NCBI RefSeq assembly: GCF_002022275.1
Contig: NZ_MSDF01000017.1
Span: forward strand, 62,001-126,000
Source: Pseudomonas fluorescens
GTDB taxonomy: Bacteria > Pseudomonadota > Gammaproteobacteria > Pseudomonadales > Pseudomonadaceae
DNA: 64,000 nucleotides
Reading direction: 5' to 3'
Shown: positions 1 to 11,012 of the stretch, piece by piece
Layout: each line of letters begins with the position of its first letter
Position numbering within the stretch: position 1 is the stretch's first letter
The notes under the pieces: generated by a model
Seen by the model: only the letters and a program-made list of their open reading frames with translations
Databases searched by the model: none
What the model was told of the DNA's origin: nothing
Position numbers and translations under genes: made by a program

Positions 1-157
1 CGTCCAGGCGTGTATCGGGCATCGGCACGATACCGGTGTTCGGTTCGATGGTGCAGAAGGGGAAGTTCTCCGCTGCAATACCTGACTTGGTCAGGGCGTT
101 GAACAGGGTGGATTTGCCGACGTTGGGCAGGCCGACGATGCCGCAATTGAATCCCAT
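1..157 (-). CDS. ychF: Redox-regulated ATPase YchF, N-terminal part
   Basis: Only the first 52 codons are in the window; the gene runs off the left edge. The visible protein begins [17 protein letters not shown], with the Walker A (G1) motif at residues 9-17, and continues into the Ala-Leu-Thr-Lys and [10 protein letters not shown] segments typical of YchF/Obg-family GTPase-like proteins. YchF binds ATP rather than GTP, associates with ribosomes and affects the oxidative stress response. It lies 21 bases downstream of pth on the same strand, the usual pth-ychF order in gammaproteobacteria, so co-transcription is likely. Confidence 0.95.
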   Translation of the reverse strand, partial: MGFNCGIVGLPNVGKSTLFNALTKSGIAAENFPFCTIEPNTGIVPMPDTRLD

Positions 158-178
158 GGTGTTTCCCCTCGGTAAGAG

Positions 179-763
179 TCAGGCCTTCTGGCTGTGCAGG
201 TTTTTCATCGCGCGGTTCCATTCCCCGGCGAAGATATCCGGCAGCACGCCGAGGGCAAAGTCGATGCTGGCATCGAGTTTTTCCTGTTCGGCGCGTGGCG
301 CACGACCCAGGACGAAATTTGAAACCATACTGGCAACGCCCGGGTGGCCAATGCCAAGCCGCAGACGGTAGAAATTATTCTGATTACCCATCTGCGCGAT
401 GATGTCGCGCAGACCGTTGTGCCCACCATGTCCGCCGCCCAGCTTGAGCTTGGCAACACCGGGTGGCAGGTCCAGTTCGTCATGGGCCACCAGGATTTCT
501 TCGGGTTTGATCCGAAAGAAGCCCGCAAGCGCCGCGACAGCCTGGCCGCTGCGGTTCATGTAGGTGGTGGGAATCAGCAGACGAACATCCTGACCCTGGT
601 GCGAGAAGCGCCCGGTCAGGCCAAAATATTTGCGATCGGCCACAAGGTTCACACCTTGCGCGTGGGCGATACGCTCAACAAAAAGGGCCCCCGCGTTATG
701 CCGGGTCTGTTCGTATTCGGCGCCTGGATTTCCCAGGCCAACGATCAGTTTAATGGCAGTCAC
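179..763 (-). CDS. pth: Peptidyl-tRNA hydrolase
   Basis: The 194-residue protein hydrolyses peptidyl-tRNA released from stalled ribosomes and recycles tRNA in the cytoplasm. The N-terminal motif VGLGNPG (residues 8-14) and the catalytic His at residue 22 (RHNAG) are present, as are the HDELDLPPG and [12 protein letters not shown] signatures. Length matches the family (about 194). I chose the GTG at 763 because homologues begin right before the [13 protein letters not shown] segment; longer upstream starts would add an unrelated tail. It follows rplY in the same direction with a 167-base gap and precedes ychF. Confidence 0.95.
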   Translation of the reverse strand: MTAIKLIVGLGNPGAEYEQTRHNAGALFVERIAHAQGVNLVADRKYFGLTGRFSHQGQDVRLLIPTTYMNRSGQAVAALAGFFRIKPEEILVAHDELDLPPGVAKLKLGGGHGGHNGLRDIIAQMGNQNNFYRLRLGIGHPGVASMVSNFVLGRAPRAEQEKLDASIDFALGVLPDIFAGEWNRAMKNLHSQKA

Positions 764-839
764 GACAGGGGCCCTTCCTTTGGAGTTGTGGATAACATCG
801 CCTGACCTTGGTGCGGCGAAAGTGGACAACAGTAGCTCA

Positions 840-855
840 TTTACTCAAGAGTAAA
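840..855. repeat. 16-bp perfect palindrome between rplY and pth
   Basis: TTTACTCAAGAGTAAA reads the same on both strands. It sits in the 167-base gap between the rplY stop and the pth start. It could be a protein-binding site or a small hairpin. I cannot assign it to a known regulator. Confidence 0.4.
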
Positions 856-930
856 CGTCGCGTTATCGCCCGCTTTCTCGCTACGTTCCGGTCCGCGATG
901 TTTCCTCAAGCTCCGGCAATACAGAGTGAA

Positions 931-1530
931 TTACTCTGCAGCGCCTTCTTCAGCTTCTGGTGCAACGCGTGGAGCGTGTACGTTTGCAACAGCTTTGTCA
1001 TCACCGTGAGCCAGTGCAACAAACTCAACGCCTTTAGGGGCTTTGAGGTCGGACAGGTGGATGATGTCGCCGATTTCAGCGTTAGCCAGGTCGACTTCGA
1101 TAAACTCAGGCAGGTCTTTCGGCAGGCAGGTCACTTCGATTTCAGAAGTAACGTGCGAGATTTCGCCGCCTTTCTTGATCGGAGCAGCTTCGCCAACGAA
1201 GTGCACTGGAACGATAGCGGTCAGTTTCTGACCAGCAACAACACGGATAAAGTCAGCGTGCAGCACGTGGCCTTTGGCCGGGTGGCGTTGCAGAGCTTTG
1301 ATGATCACGTTTTGCTTGGTGCCGCCAACGTTCAGTTCGATAACGTGGCTGTAAGCAGCATCGTTTTCGAGCAGTTTGGCGATTTCTTTGGCCAGCATGC
1401 TGATGGATTCAGGGGCTTTGTCGCCACCGTAAACTACAGCTGGAACCAGGCTTGCGAGACGACGCAGGCGGCGGCTCGCACCTTTCCCCAGGTCGGAACG
1501 CGCTTCAGCATTCAGAGTAAAATCGTTCAT
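931..1530 (-). CDS. rplY: 50S ribosomal protein L25/general stress protein Ctc
   Basis: The 199-residue protein is the long (Ctc-type) form of L25, which binds 5S rRNA in the large subunit. It has the L25 N-terminal domain ([11 protein letters not shown], then KGASRRLRR around residues 18-27) and the beta-rich C-terminal TL5/Ctc domain. It ends in an acidic, alanine-rich tail. The start at 1530 is supported by a GGAG ribosome binding site about 8 bases upstream; an upstream in-frame Met would add an unrelated tail. It lies downstream of prs, separated by an intrinsic terminator, so rplY probably has its own promoter in the 138-base gap. Confidence 0.96.
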   Translation of the reverse strand: MNDFTLNAEARSDLGKGASRRLRRLASLVPAVVYGGDKAPESISMLAKEIAKLLENDAAYSHVIELNVGGTKQNVIIKALQRHPAKGHVLHADFIRVVAGQKLTAIVPVHFVGEAAPIKKGGEISHVTSEIEVTCLPKDLPEFIEVDLANAEIGDIIHLSDLKAPKGVEFVALAHGDDKAVANVHAPRVAPEAEEGAAE

Positions 1531-1595
1531 GTTGTATCTCCAAAATAACCACATTCGCCCTAGCGTTTGCGACCAGCGCTAAAGGCGATATGGGC

Positions 1596-1636
1596 AAAAA
1601 AGCCCCGCCCCAACAGAATGCTGGGGCGGGGCGCTT
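1596..1636 (-). terminator. Intrinsic terminator after prs
   Basis: An 11-bp GC-rich perfect stem (1602-1612 with 1622-1632) with a 9-base loop is followed on the minus strand by six T residues. It ends the prs transcript before rplY. Confidence 0.9.
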
Positions 1637-1668
1637 TTCGTCAGTGAGGTGTACCGAAGGTTTGACCC

Positions 1669-2610
1669 TTAACGGAACATCGCGCTGATCGATTCTTCGT
1701 TGCTGATGCGGCGAACCGCTTCGGCAACTACCGGTGCGATATCCAGTTGACGGATACGCGAACAGGCTTGAGCTGCTGCGGACAACGGGATGGTGTTAGT
1801 CACCACCAGTTCGTCCAGCATTGAGTTCTCGATGTTCTCGATCGCTCGGCCCGACAGCACAGGGTGTGTGCAGTAGGCGAAGACTTTTGCTGCACCGTGC
1901 TCTTTCAGGGCTTTCGCCGCGTGGCACAGGGTGCCGGCGGTGTCGACCATGTCATCAACCAGAATACAGGTACGCCCTTCGACATCACCGATGATATGCA
2001 TCACTTCAGAGTGATTGGCTTTCTCACGGCGTTTGTCGATGATCCCGAGGTCCACGCCCAGGGATTTGGCAACAGCCCGTGCACGCACGACGCCACCAAT
2101 GTCCGGGGACACGATCATCAGGTTTTCAAAGCGCTGGTCTTCAATGTCATCCACCAATACCGGGGAGCCGTAGATGTTATCTACCGGAATATCGAAGAAC
2201 CCCTGGATTTGGTCAGCGTGCAGGTCAACCGTGAGAACACGGTCGATGCCTACCACGGTCAGCATGTCAGCAACGACTTTCGCGCTGATGGCCACACGTG
2301 CGGAACGCGGACGGCGATCCTGACGGGCATAACCAAAATAAGGGATTACAGCTGTGATTCGAGTCGCTGAGGAGCGGCGGAAGGCATCAGCCATCACGAC
2401 GAGTTCCATCAGGTTATCGTTGGTCGGAGCGCAAGTCGGCTGAATAATGAAGACGTCTTTACCGCGGACGTTTTCATTGATCTCGGCTGTAATTTCGCCG
2501 TCGGAGAATTTACCGACAGAGATGTCACCGAGAGGGATATGCAGCTGACGTACGACACGTCGAGCCAGATCGGGGTTAGCGTTCCCCGTAAAGACCATCA
2601 TCTTGGACAC
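1669..2610 (-). CDS. prs: Ribose-phosphate pyrophosphokinase
   Basis: PRPP synthase makes 5-phosphoribosyl-1-pyrophosphate from ribose-5-phosphate and ATP, for purine, pyrimidine, histidine and NAD synthesis. The 313-residue length is normal. The flexible-loop and ATP-binding segment ([11 protein letters not shown]), the [11 protein letters not shown] motif and the PRPP loop ([10 protein letters not shown], near residue 220) are all intact. The start is GTG at 2610, giving [15 protein letters not shown]. It lies directly downstream of tRNA-Gln and ispE, the standard Pseudomonas order, and ends in a strong terminator. Confidence 0.97.
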   Translation of the reverse strand: MSKMMVFTGNANPDLARRVVRQLHIPLGDISVGKFSDGEITAEINENVRGKDVFIIQPTCAPTNDNLMELVVMADAFRRSSATRITAVIPYFGYARQDRRPRSARVAISAKVVADMLTVVGIDRVLTVDLHADQIQGFFDIPVDNIYGSPVLVDDIEDQRFENLMIVSPDIGGVVRARAVAKSLGVDLGIIDKRREKANHSEVMHIIGDVEGRTCILVDDMVDTAGTLCHAAKALKEHGAAKVFAYCTHPVLSGRAIENIENSMLDELVVTNTIPLSAAAQACSRIRQLDIAPVVAEAVRRISNEESISAMFR

Positions 2611-2656
2611 GCGCAGTACCTAGAGGCTGAGGGTAACCTGGATGAGTATTAGAAAA

Positions 2657-2731
2657 TGGCAGGGGCGGCTGGATTCGAACCAACGCATGGCAGGATCAAA
2701 ACCTGCTGCCTTACCGCTTGGCGACGCCCCT
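2657..2731 (-). tRNA. tRNA-Gln (TTG anticodon)
   Basis: A 75-base cloverleaf is read on the minus strand with a 7-bp acceptor stem AGGGGCG/CGCCCCT, D-arm, anticodon TTG in the loop GGTTTTGATCC, T-arm GGTTCGAATCC and an encoded CCA. It sits between ispE and prs, as in other pseudomonads. Confidence 0.97.
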
Positions 2732-2768
2732 GTATTTGTTGCAACGAGTGCCTAACACTCGATTCCTT

Positions 2769-3620
2769 TTAGAGCAGACTTTGCAGCTTGCGATGCAACA
2801 TCGAAACGTTGCTTCCCTTTGCTACAAACCCTGTAAGGGTCTCTGTAAGAAGGGCCGAGACTTTATCAGCTTCAGCTTTGCTTGGGAAGCCCCCAAACAC
2901 ACAACTTCCAGTTCCGGTTAATTTTGCTTCGGTAAATTTACCTAACAAATTCAAAGCGTTACGTACCTCTGGATAACGCCTTGCTACAACCGGTAAGCAG
3001 TCATTTCGACTGTTTCCCTTGGGAACGGGGCGCACTTTAATGGGAGGAGAGTTACGTGTCAACAGTGGATCTGAAAAAATTTCTGCTGTACTTACAGATA
3101 CTTGCGGAACAAGCACGACATACCACGGCTCTTCGGGGTATTCGGGGCTGAGTTTCTCGCCCACGCCCTCGGCAAAAGCCGCGTGCCCGCGCACGAAAAC
3201 CGGGACGTCGGCGCCCAGCGTCAGGCCCAGCGCAGCCAGGCGATCGTGGTCCCAGCCCAGTTGCCACAAGTGATTCAGGCCGAGCAGCGTGGTCGCAGCA
3301 TTCGAGCTGCCGCCTCCGATGCCACCGCCCATAGGCAGGATTTTATCGATCCATATATCGATGCCGAGCGAGCAGCCGGATTGCGCCTGAAGTTTTTTCG
3401 CCGCCTTCACAATCAGATTGCTGTCGTGGGGCACGCCTTCGAATTCGGTGTGCAGTTTGATCACACCATCGTCGCGTACGGCGAAGGTCAGTTCATCGCC
3501 GTAGTCGAGAAACTGAAACAGCGTCTGCAACTCGTGGTAGCCGTCTTCACGGCGACCCAGAATGTGCAGCATCAAATTGAGTTTGGCCGGGGAGGGCAGG
3601 GTCAGCGTTGTGGCGGTCAC
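2769..3620 (-). CDS. ispE: 4-diphosphocytidyl-2-C-methyl-D-erythritol kinase
   Basis: IspE phosphorylates CDP-methylerythritol in the MEP pathway of isoprenoid synthesis. The 283-residue protein carries the GHMP-kinase ATP-binding glycine-rich loop [16 protein letters not shown] at residues 95-110, the N-terminal [12 protein letters not shown] substrate segment and a C-terminal [11 protein letters not shown] motif. The start codon is GTG at 3620, one base after the lolB stop codon, so the genes are almost certainly cotranscribed and translationally coupled. Confidence 0.97.
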   Translation of the reverse strand: MTATTLTLPSPAKLNLMLHILGRREDGYHELQTLFQFLDYGDELTFAVRDDGVIKLHTEFEGVPHDSNLIVKAAKKLQAQSGCSLGIDIWIDKILPMGGGIGGGSSNAATTLLGLNHLWQLGWDHDRLAALGLTLGADVPVFVRGHAAFAEGVGEKLSPEYPEEPWYVVLVPQVSVSTAEIFSDPLLTRNSPPIKVRPVPKGNSRNDCLPVVARRYPEVRNALNLLGKFTEAKLTGTGSCVFGGFPSKAEADKVSALLTETLTGFVAKGSNVSMLHRKLQSLL

Positions 3621-3621
3621 G

Positions 3622-4239
3622 TTATTGCCCCAGCTTGCGCGGTTGCCAGTCCTTGATCACCAGCGTGACGTCCAGGTCGGTGCCGTGCAGCTTGATGCGC
3701 TCGGGCAGCCAGTAATTGCCTTGCTGCACGTAGCTCAGGTATTCGACCTGCCAGCCGTCCTGTTCCAGCGTGGCCAGGCGGCTGTCGCCATTAAGGCTCA
3801 GGCGACTTTTGCTGTCCGGCGCGGGCAAACCGCGCACCCACCAGACCAAATGTGAAACGGGCAGCTTCCAGCCCATTTGCTGTTCCAGCAATTCTTCCGG
3901 CGAGGCCGCTTCATAGCGGCCCTGATTGGCCACTTCAAGGCTCACTTGGCCCGGGCGACCGGTCAGGCGTGCCGCGCCGCGACCCAATGGGCCCGACAAG
4001 CGAATGTCGTAATAGTCCTGGCGTTGCAACCAGAACAAGGTGCCGCTGCCGGAATCTTTCGGCGCGCGAACCCCGACCTTGCCTTCGATCTGCCAGCCAT
4101 CAATGCTGCTGAGCTGGTCCTTGTGCTGTTGCCATTGCGCCGGGTTGCCCTGGCCTTCAACGGATTCACGGCTGCCTATGCCCGCGCAACCGGCGAGCAG
4201 GGCGATAAAACTGAAAACAATGACATGGCGCAAAAACAT
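3622..4239 (-). CDS. lolB: Outer membrane lipoprotein localisation protein LolB
   Basis: LolB is the outer membrane receptor that takes lipoproteins from LolA and inserts them into the membrane. The 205-residue precursor has a lipoprotein signal peptide with lipobox LLAGC (Cys near residue 18), and the family segment [18 protein letters not shown] followed by the F-x-W-x-Q barrel strands. It sits between ispE and a TPR lipoprotein gene, 4 bases downstream of the latter. This is the conserved lolB-ispE pairing. Confidence 0.96.
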   Translation of the reverse strand: MFLRHVIVFSFIALLAGCAGIGSRESVEGQGNPAQWQQHKDQLSSIDGWQIEGKVGVRAPKDSGSGTLFWLQRQDYYDIRLSGPLGRGAARLTGRPGQVSLEVANQGRYEAASPEELLEQQMGWKLPVSHLVWWVRGLPAPDSKSRLSLNGDSRLATLEQDGWQVEYLSYVQQGNYWLPERIKLHGTDLDVTLVIKDWQPRKLGQ

Positions 4240-4243
4240 AAGC

Positions 4244-5968
4244 TTAAAGGGTCTCGGATCCGGTCAGGCGCTTGATGGTGCCGCGCAGAATTGGGCTTTC
4301 GGGTTGTTCCTTGAGGAATTTTTCCCAGATTTGTCGCGCTTCACGCTGCTTGCCATTGGCCCACAGCACTTCGCCCAAGTGGGCAGCGACTTCCTGATCG
4401 GGGAAGCGCTCCAGCGCCTGGCGCAGCAAGCGTTCGGCTTCATCGAGGTTGCCCAGGCGGTAATTCACCCAGCCGAGGCTGTCGAGTACGGCCGGGTCTT
4501 CCGGGTTCAGCTTGTGGGCTTGCTCGATCAGCACCTTGGCTTCGGCGTAACGCGTCGTTCGGTCAGACAGGGTGTAACCCAGGGCGTTCAGCGCCATGGC
4601 GTTGTCCGGGTCGCGCTTGATGATCAGGCGCAGGTCTTTTTCCATCTGCGCCAGGTCATTGCGTTTTTCCGCCTGCATGGCGCGGGTGTACAGCAGGTTC
4701 AAGTCGTCGGGGTATTGCAGCAAGGCTTGTTGCAGCAACTTCCAGGCGCGCTCGCCCTGATTGTTGGCCGACAGGGTCTCGGCCTGGATCAGGTACAGCT
4801 GGATCGCGTAGTCCGGTTCGGCATCACGCGCCGCAGCCAGGCGTTTTTCCGCCTCGTCGGTGCGGCCGTTGCTCATGAGAATGTCGGCCTGGCGCAACTG
4901 CGCCGGCAGGTAATCATTGCCGGGGCCGACCTTGGCGTATTCGAGCAAGGCACCTTGCGGGTCGTTGCGCTCCTCGGCGATACGGCCGAGGTTCAAATGC
5001 GCCGAGTCCACATGGCTTTCGCGCTGGATCAGCTCTTCCAGATAGCCCTTCGCCTCGTCCCACGCCTTGGCTTCCAGGCACACCAGCGCCAGGGAGTAGC
5101 GCAATTCATCGTCATCCGGGTATTGCTGGACCAGGTTGGCGAACTGCACTTTGGCGTCTTCCATGCGGTCCTGCTCAACCAGCATGCGCGCGTAAGTCAG
5201 GCGCAGACGTTTGTCGTCCGGGTACTTCTTGATGTTCTTTTCCAGCAGCGGAATCGCTTCCTTGCCGCGATTGAGGTTCTGCAACAGGCGTGCGCGCAGC
5301 AGAATCGGCGCGATCTCACCGTCTTCCGGCGGGTTTTGCTCCAGCAGCTTGAGTGCCGCGTCGGCCTCGTCATCCTGTTGCAACAGCAAGGCCTTGCCGA
5401 AAATCAGCTGGCTGTTCTTAGGGTGCTTTTGCAGCAGACGGTCGAAACTCTTCATCAAACCGTTGCGCGTGTCCTGGTCGGTGTCGGCAGCCGACAGCGC
5501 GAGGAAGTCGAAATGCGTGTCGCCCTTGCCCTGCAGGACCTTCTCCATATACACCATGGAGTCGTCATAGCGCCCGGCGCGCGCCAGTTGAACGGCGGCT
5601 GCTCGTTGCGCTTCCAGATCATCCGGGGCGTTTTTCGCCCAGATCAGCGACGTATCCAGCGCAGCCTGGTCGGCGCCCAGGTACTCGGCGATGCGAAACG
5701 CCCGCTCCGAAATGCCCGGATCCTGCGTATTGATGGCCTGGGTCACGTAGTTATCCAGCGCAATGTCGAAACGGTTGCGCTGGCCCGCCAGTTCGGCAGT
5801 CAACAGGCTATAGACCGTTTCTTCGCTGAACGAGGAATAAACCTTGGGCTTTTCAGGGGCTGGAGTGCTGTCTTCGACCGGCGGCGTACCGTCCGGCGAC
5901 ACGGGGGCCAAGGCCTGGCAGCCGCTGAGGAAGACAAAAGCGAGGAGCAACGCGGAAGATCTATTCAT
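4244..5968 (-). CDS. TPR-repeat lipoprotein
   Basis: The 574-residue protein starts with a lipoprotein signal peptide (lipobox LSGC, Cys near residue 17) followed by a Pro-rich linker. The rest is a long array of tetratricopeptide helices, including clear TPR units such as NALGYTLSD and [20 protein letters not shown] near residues 460-510. It occupies the position of the P. aeruginosa PA4667-type protein between hemA (divergent) and lolB. TPR lipoproteins scaffold envelope complexes, but no specific partner is visible here. The 183-base gap to hemA must hold divergent promoters. Confidence 0.88.
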   Translation of the reverse strand: MNRSSALLLAFVFLSGCQALAPVSPDGTPPVEDSTPAPEKPKVYSSFSEETVYSLLTAELAGQRNRFDIALDNYVTQAINTQDPGISERAFRIAEYLGADQAALDTSLIWAKNAPDDLEAQRAAAVQLARAGRYDDSMVYMEKVLQGKGDTHFDFLALSAADTDQDTRNGLMKSFDRLLQKHPKNSQLIFGKALLLQQDDEADAALKLLEQNPPEDGEIAPILLRARLLQNLNRGKEAIPLLEKNIKKYPDDKRLRLTYARMLVEQDRMEDAKVQFANLVQQYPDDDELRYSLALVCLEAKAWDEAKGYLEELIQRESHVDSAHLNLGRIAEERNDPQGALLEYAKVGPGNDYLPAQLRQADILMSNGRTDEAEKRLAAARDAEPDYAIQLYLIQAETLSANNQGERAWKLLQQALLQYPDDLNLLYTRAMQAEKRNDLAQMEKDLRLIIKRDPDNAMALNALGYTLSDRTTRYAEAKVLIEQAHKLNPEDPAVLDSLGWVNYRLGNLDEAERLLRQALERFPDQEVAAHLGEVLWANGKQREARQIWEKFLKEQPESPILRGTIKRLTGSETL

Positions 5969-6151
5969 ATAGGAAGAGGACGACTAACCTGCGGTCGGAT
6001 CATCATGACACAAGCCTTCGGCCAAACATAACCGAGACTCAGTGGATGCCTTTAATAGGCACAAGGCATTAGGACAATAGCCTACGGTGGTTGTTCTGAA
6101 TCATTCGAAGTAGGACAATTGTCGGCTTCCCGACATCATCAGCGATATTGA

Positions 6152-7441
6152 ATGGCCTTCCTCGCACTCGGTATTAACCACAAGACTGCTTCCGTAGACG
6201 TGCGCGAGCGCGTTGCGTTTACGCCAGAGCAGTTGGTTGAGGCCTTGCAGCAGCTCTGCCGGATCACCGACAGCCGCGAAGCTGCGATCCTTTCGACCTG
6301 CAATCGCAGTGAGCTTTATATAGAGCAGGAACATCTTTCGGCGGATGTGGTGCTGCGCTGGCTGGCCGATTTCCACCATTTGAGCCTCGATGAGCTGCGT
6401 TCGTGTGCCTACGTGCATGAAGAGGATGCGGCAGTTCGTCACATGATGCGCGTCGCCTCAGGCCTCGATTCGCTGGTGTTGGGCGAGCCGCAGATTCTCG
6501 GCCAGATGAAATCCGCCTACGCCGTGGCTCGCGAGGCCGGCACTGTCGGCCCACTGCTGGGTCGGCTGTTCCAGGCCACGTTCAATTCCGCCAAACAGGT
6601 GCGCACCGACACGGCCATCGGCGAAAACCCGGTGTCCGTGGCGTTTGCTGCCGTCAGCCTGGCCAAACAGATTTTCAGCGACTTGCAACGCAGCCAGGCC
6701 CTGCTGATTGGCGCCGGGGAGACCATCACCCTGGTCGCCCGCCATCTGCACGACTTGGGCGTGAAGCGTATTGTGGTCGCCAACCGTACACTGGAGCGCG
6801 CGAGCATCCTCGCCGAGCAGTTCGGCGCCCACGCGGTGCTGCTGTCGGACATCCCGGCGGAGCTGGTGCGCAGCGATATCGTGATCAGTTCCACCGCGAG
6901 CCAATTGCCTATTCTTGGCAAGGGCGCGGTGGAAAGCGCGCTGAAACTGCGCAAGCACAAACCGATTTTCATGGTAGATATCGCTGTTCCGCGCGATATC
7001 GAGCCTGAAGTCGGCGAGTTGGACGACGTTTACCTCTACAGCGTCGACGATTTGCACGAAGTCGTCGCCGAAAACCTCAAAAGTCGTCAGGGCGCTGCCC
7101 AGGCCGCCGAGGAAATGGTCAGCACCGGCGCTGAAGACTTCATGGTGCGCCTGCGTGAGCTGGCGGCGGTGGATGTGCTCAAGGCCTATCGTCAGCAGGG
7201 CGAACGCCTGCGCGACGAGGAGTTGACCAAGGCCCAGCGGATGCTCGCCAACGGCAGCAGCGCCGAAGAGGTGCTGATGCAGTTGGCGCGTGGCCTGACC
7301 AACAAATTGCTCCATGCACCCAGTGTGCAGCTTAAAAAATTGACTGCCGAAGGCCGCCTCGATGCGCTGGCCATGGCCCAGGAACTCTTTGCCCTCGGTG
7401 AGGGCGCGTCAGACAGCTCTTCGGATAAAAAACCGCAATGA
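6152..7441 (+). CDS. hemA: Glutamyl-tRNA reductase
   Basis: HemA reduces glutamyl-tRNA(Glu) to glutamate-1-semialdehyde with NADPH, the first committed step of C5 tetrapyrrole synthesis. The 429-residue protein has the catalytic Cys50 in STCNRSELY, the NADPH-binding Rossmann segment LLIGAGETI near residue 190, and a C-terminal dimerisation helix ([10 protein letters not shown]). The prfA start overlaps its stop as ATGA, so prfA translation is coupled. The hemA-prfA-prmC set links haem supply and translation termination as in E. coli. No strong Shine-Dalgarno is visible before the ATG. Confidence 0.97.
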   Translation: MAFLALGINHKTASVDVRERVAFTPEQLVEALQQLCRITDSREAAILSTCNRSELYIEQEHLSADVVLRWLADFHHLSLDELRSCAYVHEEDAAVRHMMRVASGLDSLVLGEPQILGQMKSAYAVAREAGTVGPLLGRLFQATFNSAKQVRTDTAIGENPVSVAFAAVSLAKQIFSDLQRSQALLIGAGETITLVARHLHDLGVKRIVVANRTLERASILAEQFGAHAVLLSDIPAELVRSDIVISSTASQLPILGKGAVESALKLRKHKPIFMVDIAVPRDIEPEVGELDDVYLYSVDDLHEVVAENLKSRQGAAQAAEEMVSTGAEDFMVRLRELAAVDVLKAYRQQGERLRDEELTKAQRMLANGSSAEEVLMQLARGLTNKLLHAPSVQLKKLTAEGRLDALAMAQELFALGEGASDSSSDKKPQ

Positions 7442-8520
7442 AAGCGTCACTGCTCAATAAACTGGACGTGCTCCAGGACCGTTTCGAAGAACTGACCGCC
7501 TTGCTCGGCGATGGCGAAGTCATCTCCGATCAGACCAAATTCCGCACCTATTCCAAGGAATACGCGGAAGTTGAGCCGATTGTGACGACCTACAGCCAGT
7601 GGCTCAAAACCCAGGCCGACCTTGAAGGTGCCCAGGCGCTGCTCAAGGACAGCGACCCGGACATGCGCGAAATGGCCGTGGAAGAAGTCCGCGAGGCCAA
7701 GGAAAAGCTGATCGAGCTGGAAGGTGCCCTGCAGCGCATGTTGCTGCCCAAAGACCCGAACGACGGGCGCAACGTGTTCCTCGAAATCCGTGCCGGCACC
7801 GGCGGCGACGAGGCGGCGATTTTCTCCGGCGACCTGTTTCGCATGTATTCGCGTTACGCCGAGCGTCGTGGCTGGCGGGTCGAGATTCTTTCCGAAAACG
7901 AAGGCGAACACGGCGGCTATAAAGAAGTCATCGCGCGGGTCGAAGGCGAGAATGTCTACGGCAAGCTCAAGTTCGAGTCCGGCGCGCACCGCGTGCAGCG
8001 GGTTCCGGCGACTGAATCCCAGGGCCGTATCCACACGTCCGCGTGCACCGTGGCTGTGTTGCCGGAGCCAGACGAGCAGGAAGCCATCGAGATCAACCCG
8101 GCAGACTTGCGTGTCGATACCTACCGCTCGTCGGGCGCCGGTGGTCAGCACGTCAACAAGACCGATTCCGCGATTCGTATTACCCACTTGCCGTCCGGCA
8201 TCGTGGTGGAGTGCCAGGAAGAACGTTCCCAGCACAAGAACCGCGCGCGGGCCATGTCCTGGCTGTCGGCCAAGCTGAACGATCAGCAGACCAGCGCCGC
8301 CGCCAACGCGATTGCCAGCGAACGCAAATTGCTGGTGGGTTCGGGCGACCGCTCGGAGCGCATTCGTACTTACAACTTTGCCCAGGGCCGGGTCACCGAC
8401 CACCGGGTCAACCTCACCCTCTACTCCCTCGACGAGATTCTCGCCGGCGGCGTGGATGCGGTGATCGAGCCGTTGCTCGCCGAATACCAGGCCGATCAAC
8501 TCGCGGCGATTGGTGAATAA
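7438..8520 (+). CDS. prfA: Peptide chain release factor 1
   Basis: RF1 terminates translation at UAA and UAG. The 360-residue protein has the GGQ peptidyl-hydrolase motif in [14 protein letters not shown] near residue 235 and the codon-recognition PxT-type segment [14 protein letters not shown] just before it. It overlaps hemA by 4 bases (ATGA). Its GGQ glutamine is expected to be methylated by the product of the next gene, prmC. Confidence 0.97.
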   Translation: MKASLLNKLDVLQDRFEELTALLGDGEVISDQTKFRTYSKEYAEVEPIVTTYSQWLKTQADLEGAQALLKDSDPDMREMAVEEVREAKEKLIELEGALQRMLLPKDPNDGRNVFLEIRAGTGGDEAAIFSGDLFRMYSRYAERRGWRVEILSENEGEHGGYKEVIARVEGENVYGKLKFESGAHRVQRVPATESQGRIHTSACTVAVLPEPDEQEAIEINPADLRVDTYRSSGAGGQHVNKTDSAIRITHLPSGIVVECQEERSQHKNRARAMSWLSAKLNDQQTSAAANAIASERKLLVGSGDRSERIRTYNFAQGRVTDHRVNLTLYSLDEILAGGVDAVIEPLLAEYQADQLAAIGE

Positions 8521-8532
8521 ACAGGTGAATAA

Positions 8533-9363
8533 ATGACCATTATCGCCAGCCTGTTGCGCGCCGCCGACCTGCCGGACTCGCCTACTGCGCGTCTGGACGT
8601 GGAGTTACTGCTCGCCGCTGCCTTGGGCAAACCGCGCAGCTACTTGCACACCTGGCCGGAAAAAATCGTCAGCAGCGAACACGCGCTGACGTTTGCCAAC
8701 TACTTGCAGCGCCGCCGCAGCGGTGAGCCGGTGGCCTATATCCTCGGCCAGCAAGGCTTTTGGAAACTCGACCTGGAGGTCGCGCCGCACACCCTGATCC
8801 CGCGTCCCGAAACCGAGCTGCTGGTGGAAGCTGCGCTGGAATTGCTGCCGGCCACGCCCGCCAAGGTGCTCGACCTCGGTACGGGCAGCGGCGCCATCGC
8901 TCTGGCCCTGGCCAGCGAACGCCCGGCCTGGCAGGTGACGGCCGTGGACCGCGTGCTGGAAGCCGTGGCCCTGGCCGAACGCAACCGCCAGCGCCTGCAC
9001 CTTAAAAACGCCACGGTGCTGAACAGCCATTGGTTCAGTGCCCTGCAAGGTCACGCCTTTGACCTGATCATCAGCAACCCGCCCTACATCGCCGACAACG
9101 ACCCGCACCTGGTGGCCGGTGATGTGCGCTTCGAACCGGCCAGTGCGTTGGTGGCGGGCCATGATGGTCTGGATGATTTGCGCGTGATCATCGCGCAGAG
9201 CCCGGCTCACCTGAATGCCGGGGGCTGGTTGTTGCTCGAGCATGGTTACGACCAGGCGGCGGCGGTGCGTAATTTGTTGACGAGCGAGGGCTTTGAAGAC
9301 GTTCAAAGCCGCCTCGACCTCGGCGGCCACGAACGCATCACCCTGGGACGCCGCCCGTGCTAA
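8533..9363 (+). CDS. prmC: Peptide chain release factor N5-glutamine methyltransferase
   Basis: PrmC (HemK) methylates the GGQ glutamine of RF1 and RF2 with S-adenosylmethionine. The 276-residue protein has an N-terminal helical substrate domain, the SAM motif VLDLGTGSGAIALALA near residues 114-129 and the catalytic NPPY motif (SNPPYIADND) near residue 185. It starts 12 bases after prfA, and its stop overlaps the GTG start of moeB. Confidence 0.97.
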   Translation: MTIIASLLRAADLPDSPTARLDVELLLAAALGKPRSYLHTWPEKIVSSEHALTFANYLQRRRSGEPVAYILGQQGFWKLDLEVAPHTLIPRPETELLVEAALELLPATPAKVLDLGTGSGAIALALASERPAWQVTAVDRVLEAVALAERNRQRLHLKNATVLNSHWFSALQGHAFDLIISNPPYIADNDPHLVAGDVRFEPASALVAGHDGLDDLRVIIAQSPAHLNAGGWLLLEHGYDQAAAVRNLLTSEGFEDVQSRLDLGGHERITLGRRPC

Positions 9364-10112
9364 CCGATCAGGAGCTGTTGCGCTATAGCCGGCAGATTCT
9401 GTTGCAGCATGTCGACATCGACGGCCAGTTGCGCCTGAAAAACAGCCGCGCACTGATCATCGGCCTTGGTGGCCTGGGCGCGCCAGTCGCACTTTATTTG
9501 GCCGCAGCAGGTGTGGGCGAGTTGCACGTCGCCGACTTCGACACGGTCGACCTGACGAACCTGCAACGCCAGATCATTCATGACACCGACAGCGTCGGGC
9601 AGACCAAGGTTGATTCGGCGTTGCGCCGTCTGACCGCGATCAACCCTGAAATCACCTTGGTTGCCCATCGCAGTGCACTGGATGCCGACTCACTCGCGGC
9701 AGCCGTGTCGGCAGTGGATGTGGTGCTCGATTGCAGCGACAATTTCTCCACCCGCGAGGCCGTCAACGCCGCGTGTGTGGCCGCCGCCAAACCATTGATC
9801 AGCGGCGCGGCGATTCGTCTTGAAGGCCAGTTGTCGGTGTTCGACCCGCGTCGCGCCGACAGCCCGTGTTACTACTGTTTATACGGGCACGGCAGCGACA
9901 CCGAACTGACTTGCAGTGAAGCCGGCGTGGTCGGCCCGCTGGTGGGGCTGGTCGGCAGCCTGCAAGCGCTGGAAGCCTTGAAACTGCTCGCCGGTTTTGG
10001 CGAGCCGTTGGTGGGCCGCCTGTTGCTGATCGATGCGCTGACCACGCGTTTTCGCGAGTTGCGCGTCAAACGCGACCCCGGCTGCGCCGTATGCGGGACG
10101 CAACATGGTTAA
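9357..10112 (+). CDS. moeB: Molybdopterin-synthase adenylyltransferase MoeB (ThiF/HesA family)
   Basis: This 251-residue E1-like enzyme adenylates the C-terminal glycine of the small sulfur carrier MoaD. The nucleotide-binding loop [17 protein letters not shown] (about residues 37-53), the DLTNLQRQ motif and two zinc-binding CxxC pairs (CYYC near 179, CAVC near the C-terminus) are present. The start is GTG at 9357, overlapping the prmC stop by 7 bases. A role with ThiS instead of MoaD is possible, since MoeB and ThiF are close relatives, but the context matches pseudomonad moeB. Confidence 0.9.
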   Translation: MLTDQELLRYSRQILLQHVDIDGQLRLKNSRALIIGLGGLGAPVALYLAAAGVGELHVADFDTVDLTNLQRQIIHDTDSVGQTKVDSALRRLTAINPEITLVAHRSALDADSLAAAVSAVDVVLDCSDNFSTREAVNAACVAAAKPLISGAAIRLEGQLSVFDPRRADSPCYYCLYGHGSDTELTCSEAGVVGPLVGLVGSLQALEALKLLAGFGEPLVGRLLLIDALTTRFRELRVKRDPGCAVCGTQHG

Positions 10113-10899
10113 GGACGCGCCCATTGGTGTGTTCGACTCCGGTGTCGGCGGCTTGTCGGTGCTGGATGAAATCCAGCAGCTATTGCCCCATGAGTCCCTG
10201 CTGTACGTCGCCGATGGCGGGCATATCCCCTATGGCGAGAAAACTCCGGCGTTTATTCTGCAACGCTCGCGTTTAGTCGCCGAGTTTTTCCGCGAGCGGG
10301 GTGCCAAGGCCTTTGTCATCGCCTGTAACACCGCGACGGTCGCCGCTGTTGCGGACCTGCGCAAGGACTATCCCGACTGGCCTTTGGTGGGCATGGAGCC
10401 CGCTGTCAAACCTGCCGCCGCTGCAACTCGCAGCGGTGTGGTCGGTGTGCTTGCGACTACCGGGACTCTGCAAAGCGCCAAGTTCGCCGCCTTGCTGGAC
10501 CGCTTCGCCCTCGATGTACGGGTTATCACCCAGCCGTGCCCCGGCCTGGTCGAGTTGATCGAAACCGGCGACCTGCATAGCCCTGCGTTACGCACGATGT
10601 TGCAGGGTTACGTCGAGCCGCTGCTCAGCGCAGGGTGTGACACCATTATTCTCGGCTGCACCCATTACCCCTTCCTCAAGCCACTCCTGGCGCAGATGCT
10701 TCCCCCCAGCATCATCCTGATCGACACCGGCGCCGCCGTGGCGCGTCAACTCAAGCGTTTGCTGGGCGAGCGTGACCTGTTGGCCTCCGGCAATCCTGAG
10801 CCGGCACAGCTCTGGACCAGCGGTGATGCTGATCACCTCAGAAATATCCTACCGACACTATGGAAATACCCCGGCGTTGTGCGAAGCTTCGACGCGTGA
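10105..10899 (+). CDS. murI: Glutamate racemase
   Basis: MurI makes D-glutamate for peptidoglycan. The 264-residue protein has the two catalytic cysteines in their motifs, [10 protein letters not shown] (about residue 73) and LGCTHYPFL (about residue 183), and the N-terminal [14 protein letters not shown] signature. It overlaps the end of moeB by 8 bases and closes the hemA-murI gene run. Confidence 0.97.
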   Translation: MVKDAPIGVFDSGVGGLSVLDEIQQLLPHESLLYVADGGHIPYGEKTPAFILQRSRLVAEFFRERGAKAFVIACNTATVAAVADLRKDYPDWPLVGMEPAVKPAAAATRSGVVGVLATTGTLQSAKFAALLDRFALDVRVITQPCPGLVELIETGDLHSPALRTMLQGYVEPLLSAGCDTIILGCTHYPFLKPLLAQMLPPSIILIDTGAAVARQLKRLLGERDLLASGNPEPAQLWTSGDADHLRNILPTLWKYPGVVRSFDA

Positions 10900-10924
10900 A
10901 AAATTCGTGAAATACCGGCGTTAT

Positions 10925-10954
10925 AAGCTGGAACTTCTGTCTTCACGCCAGCTT
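10925..10954. other. Inverted repeat between murI and pagL
   Basis: AAGCTGG (10925-10931) and CCAGCTT (10948-10954) form a 7-bp stem around a 16-base loop, flanked by TATA on one side and CTATA on the other. No T-run follows, so it is either a weak terminator for murI or an operator for the lipid A deacylase gene. Confidence 0.35.
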
Positions 10955-11012
10955 CCTATAGCGAGATAGCCTGCACAAAACCCTATAACTTCGTTTGGAA
11001 AGGATGTTTCTT

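Noticed and set aside
4040-6031. Long plus-strand open frame of 663 codons opposite the TPR lipoprotein gene
   Set aside because: It lies opposite lolB and the TPR lipoprotein, is rich in Gln, Leu and Arg as expected from the complement of GC-rich codons, and has no signature of a known family.
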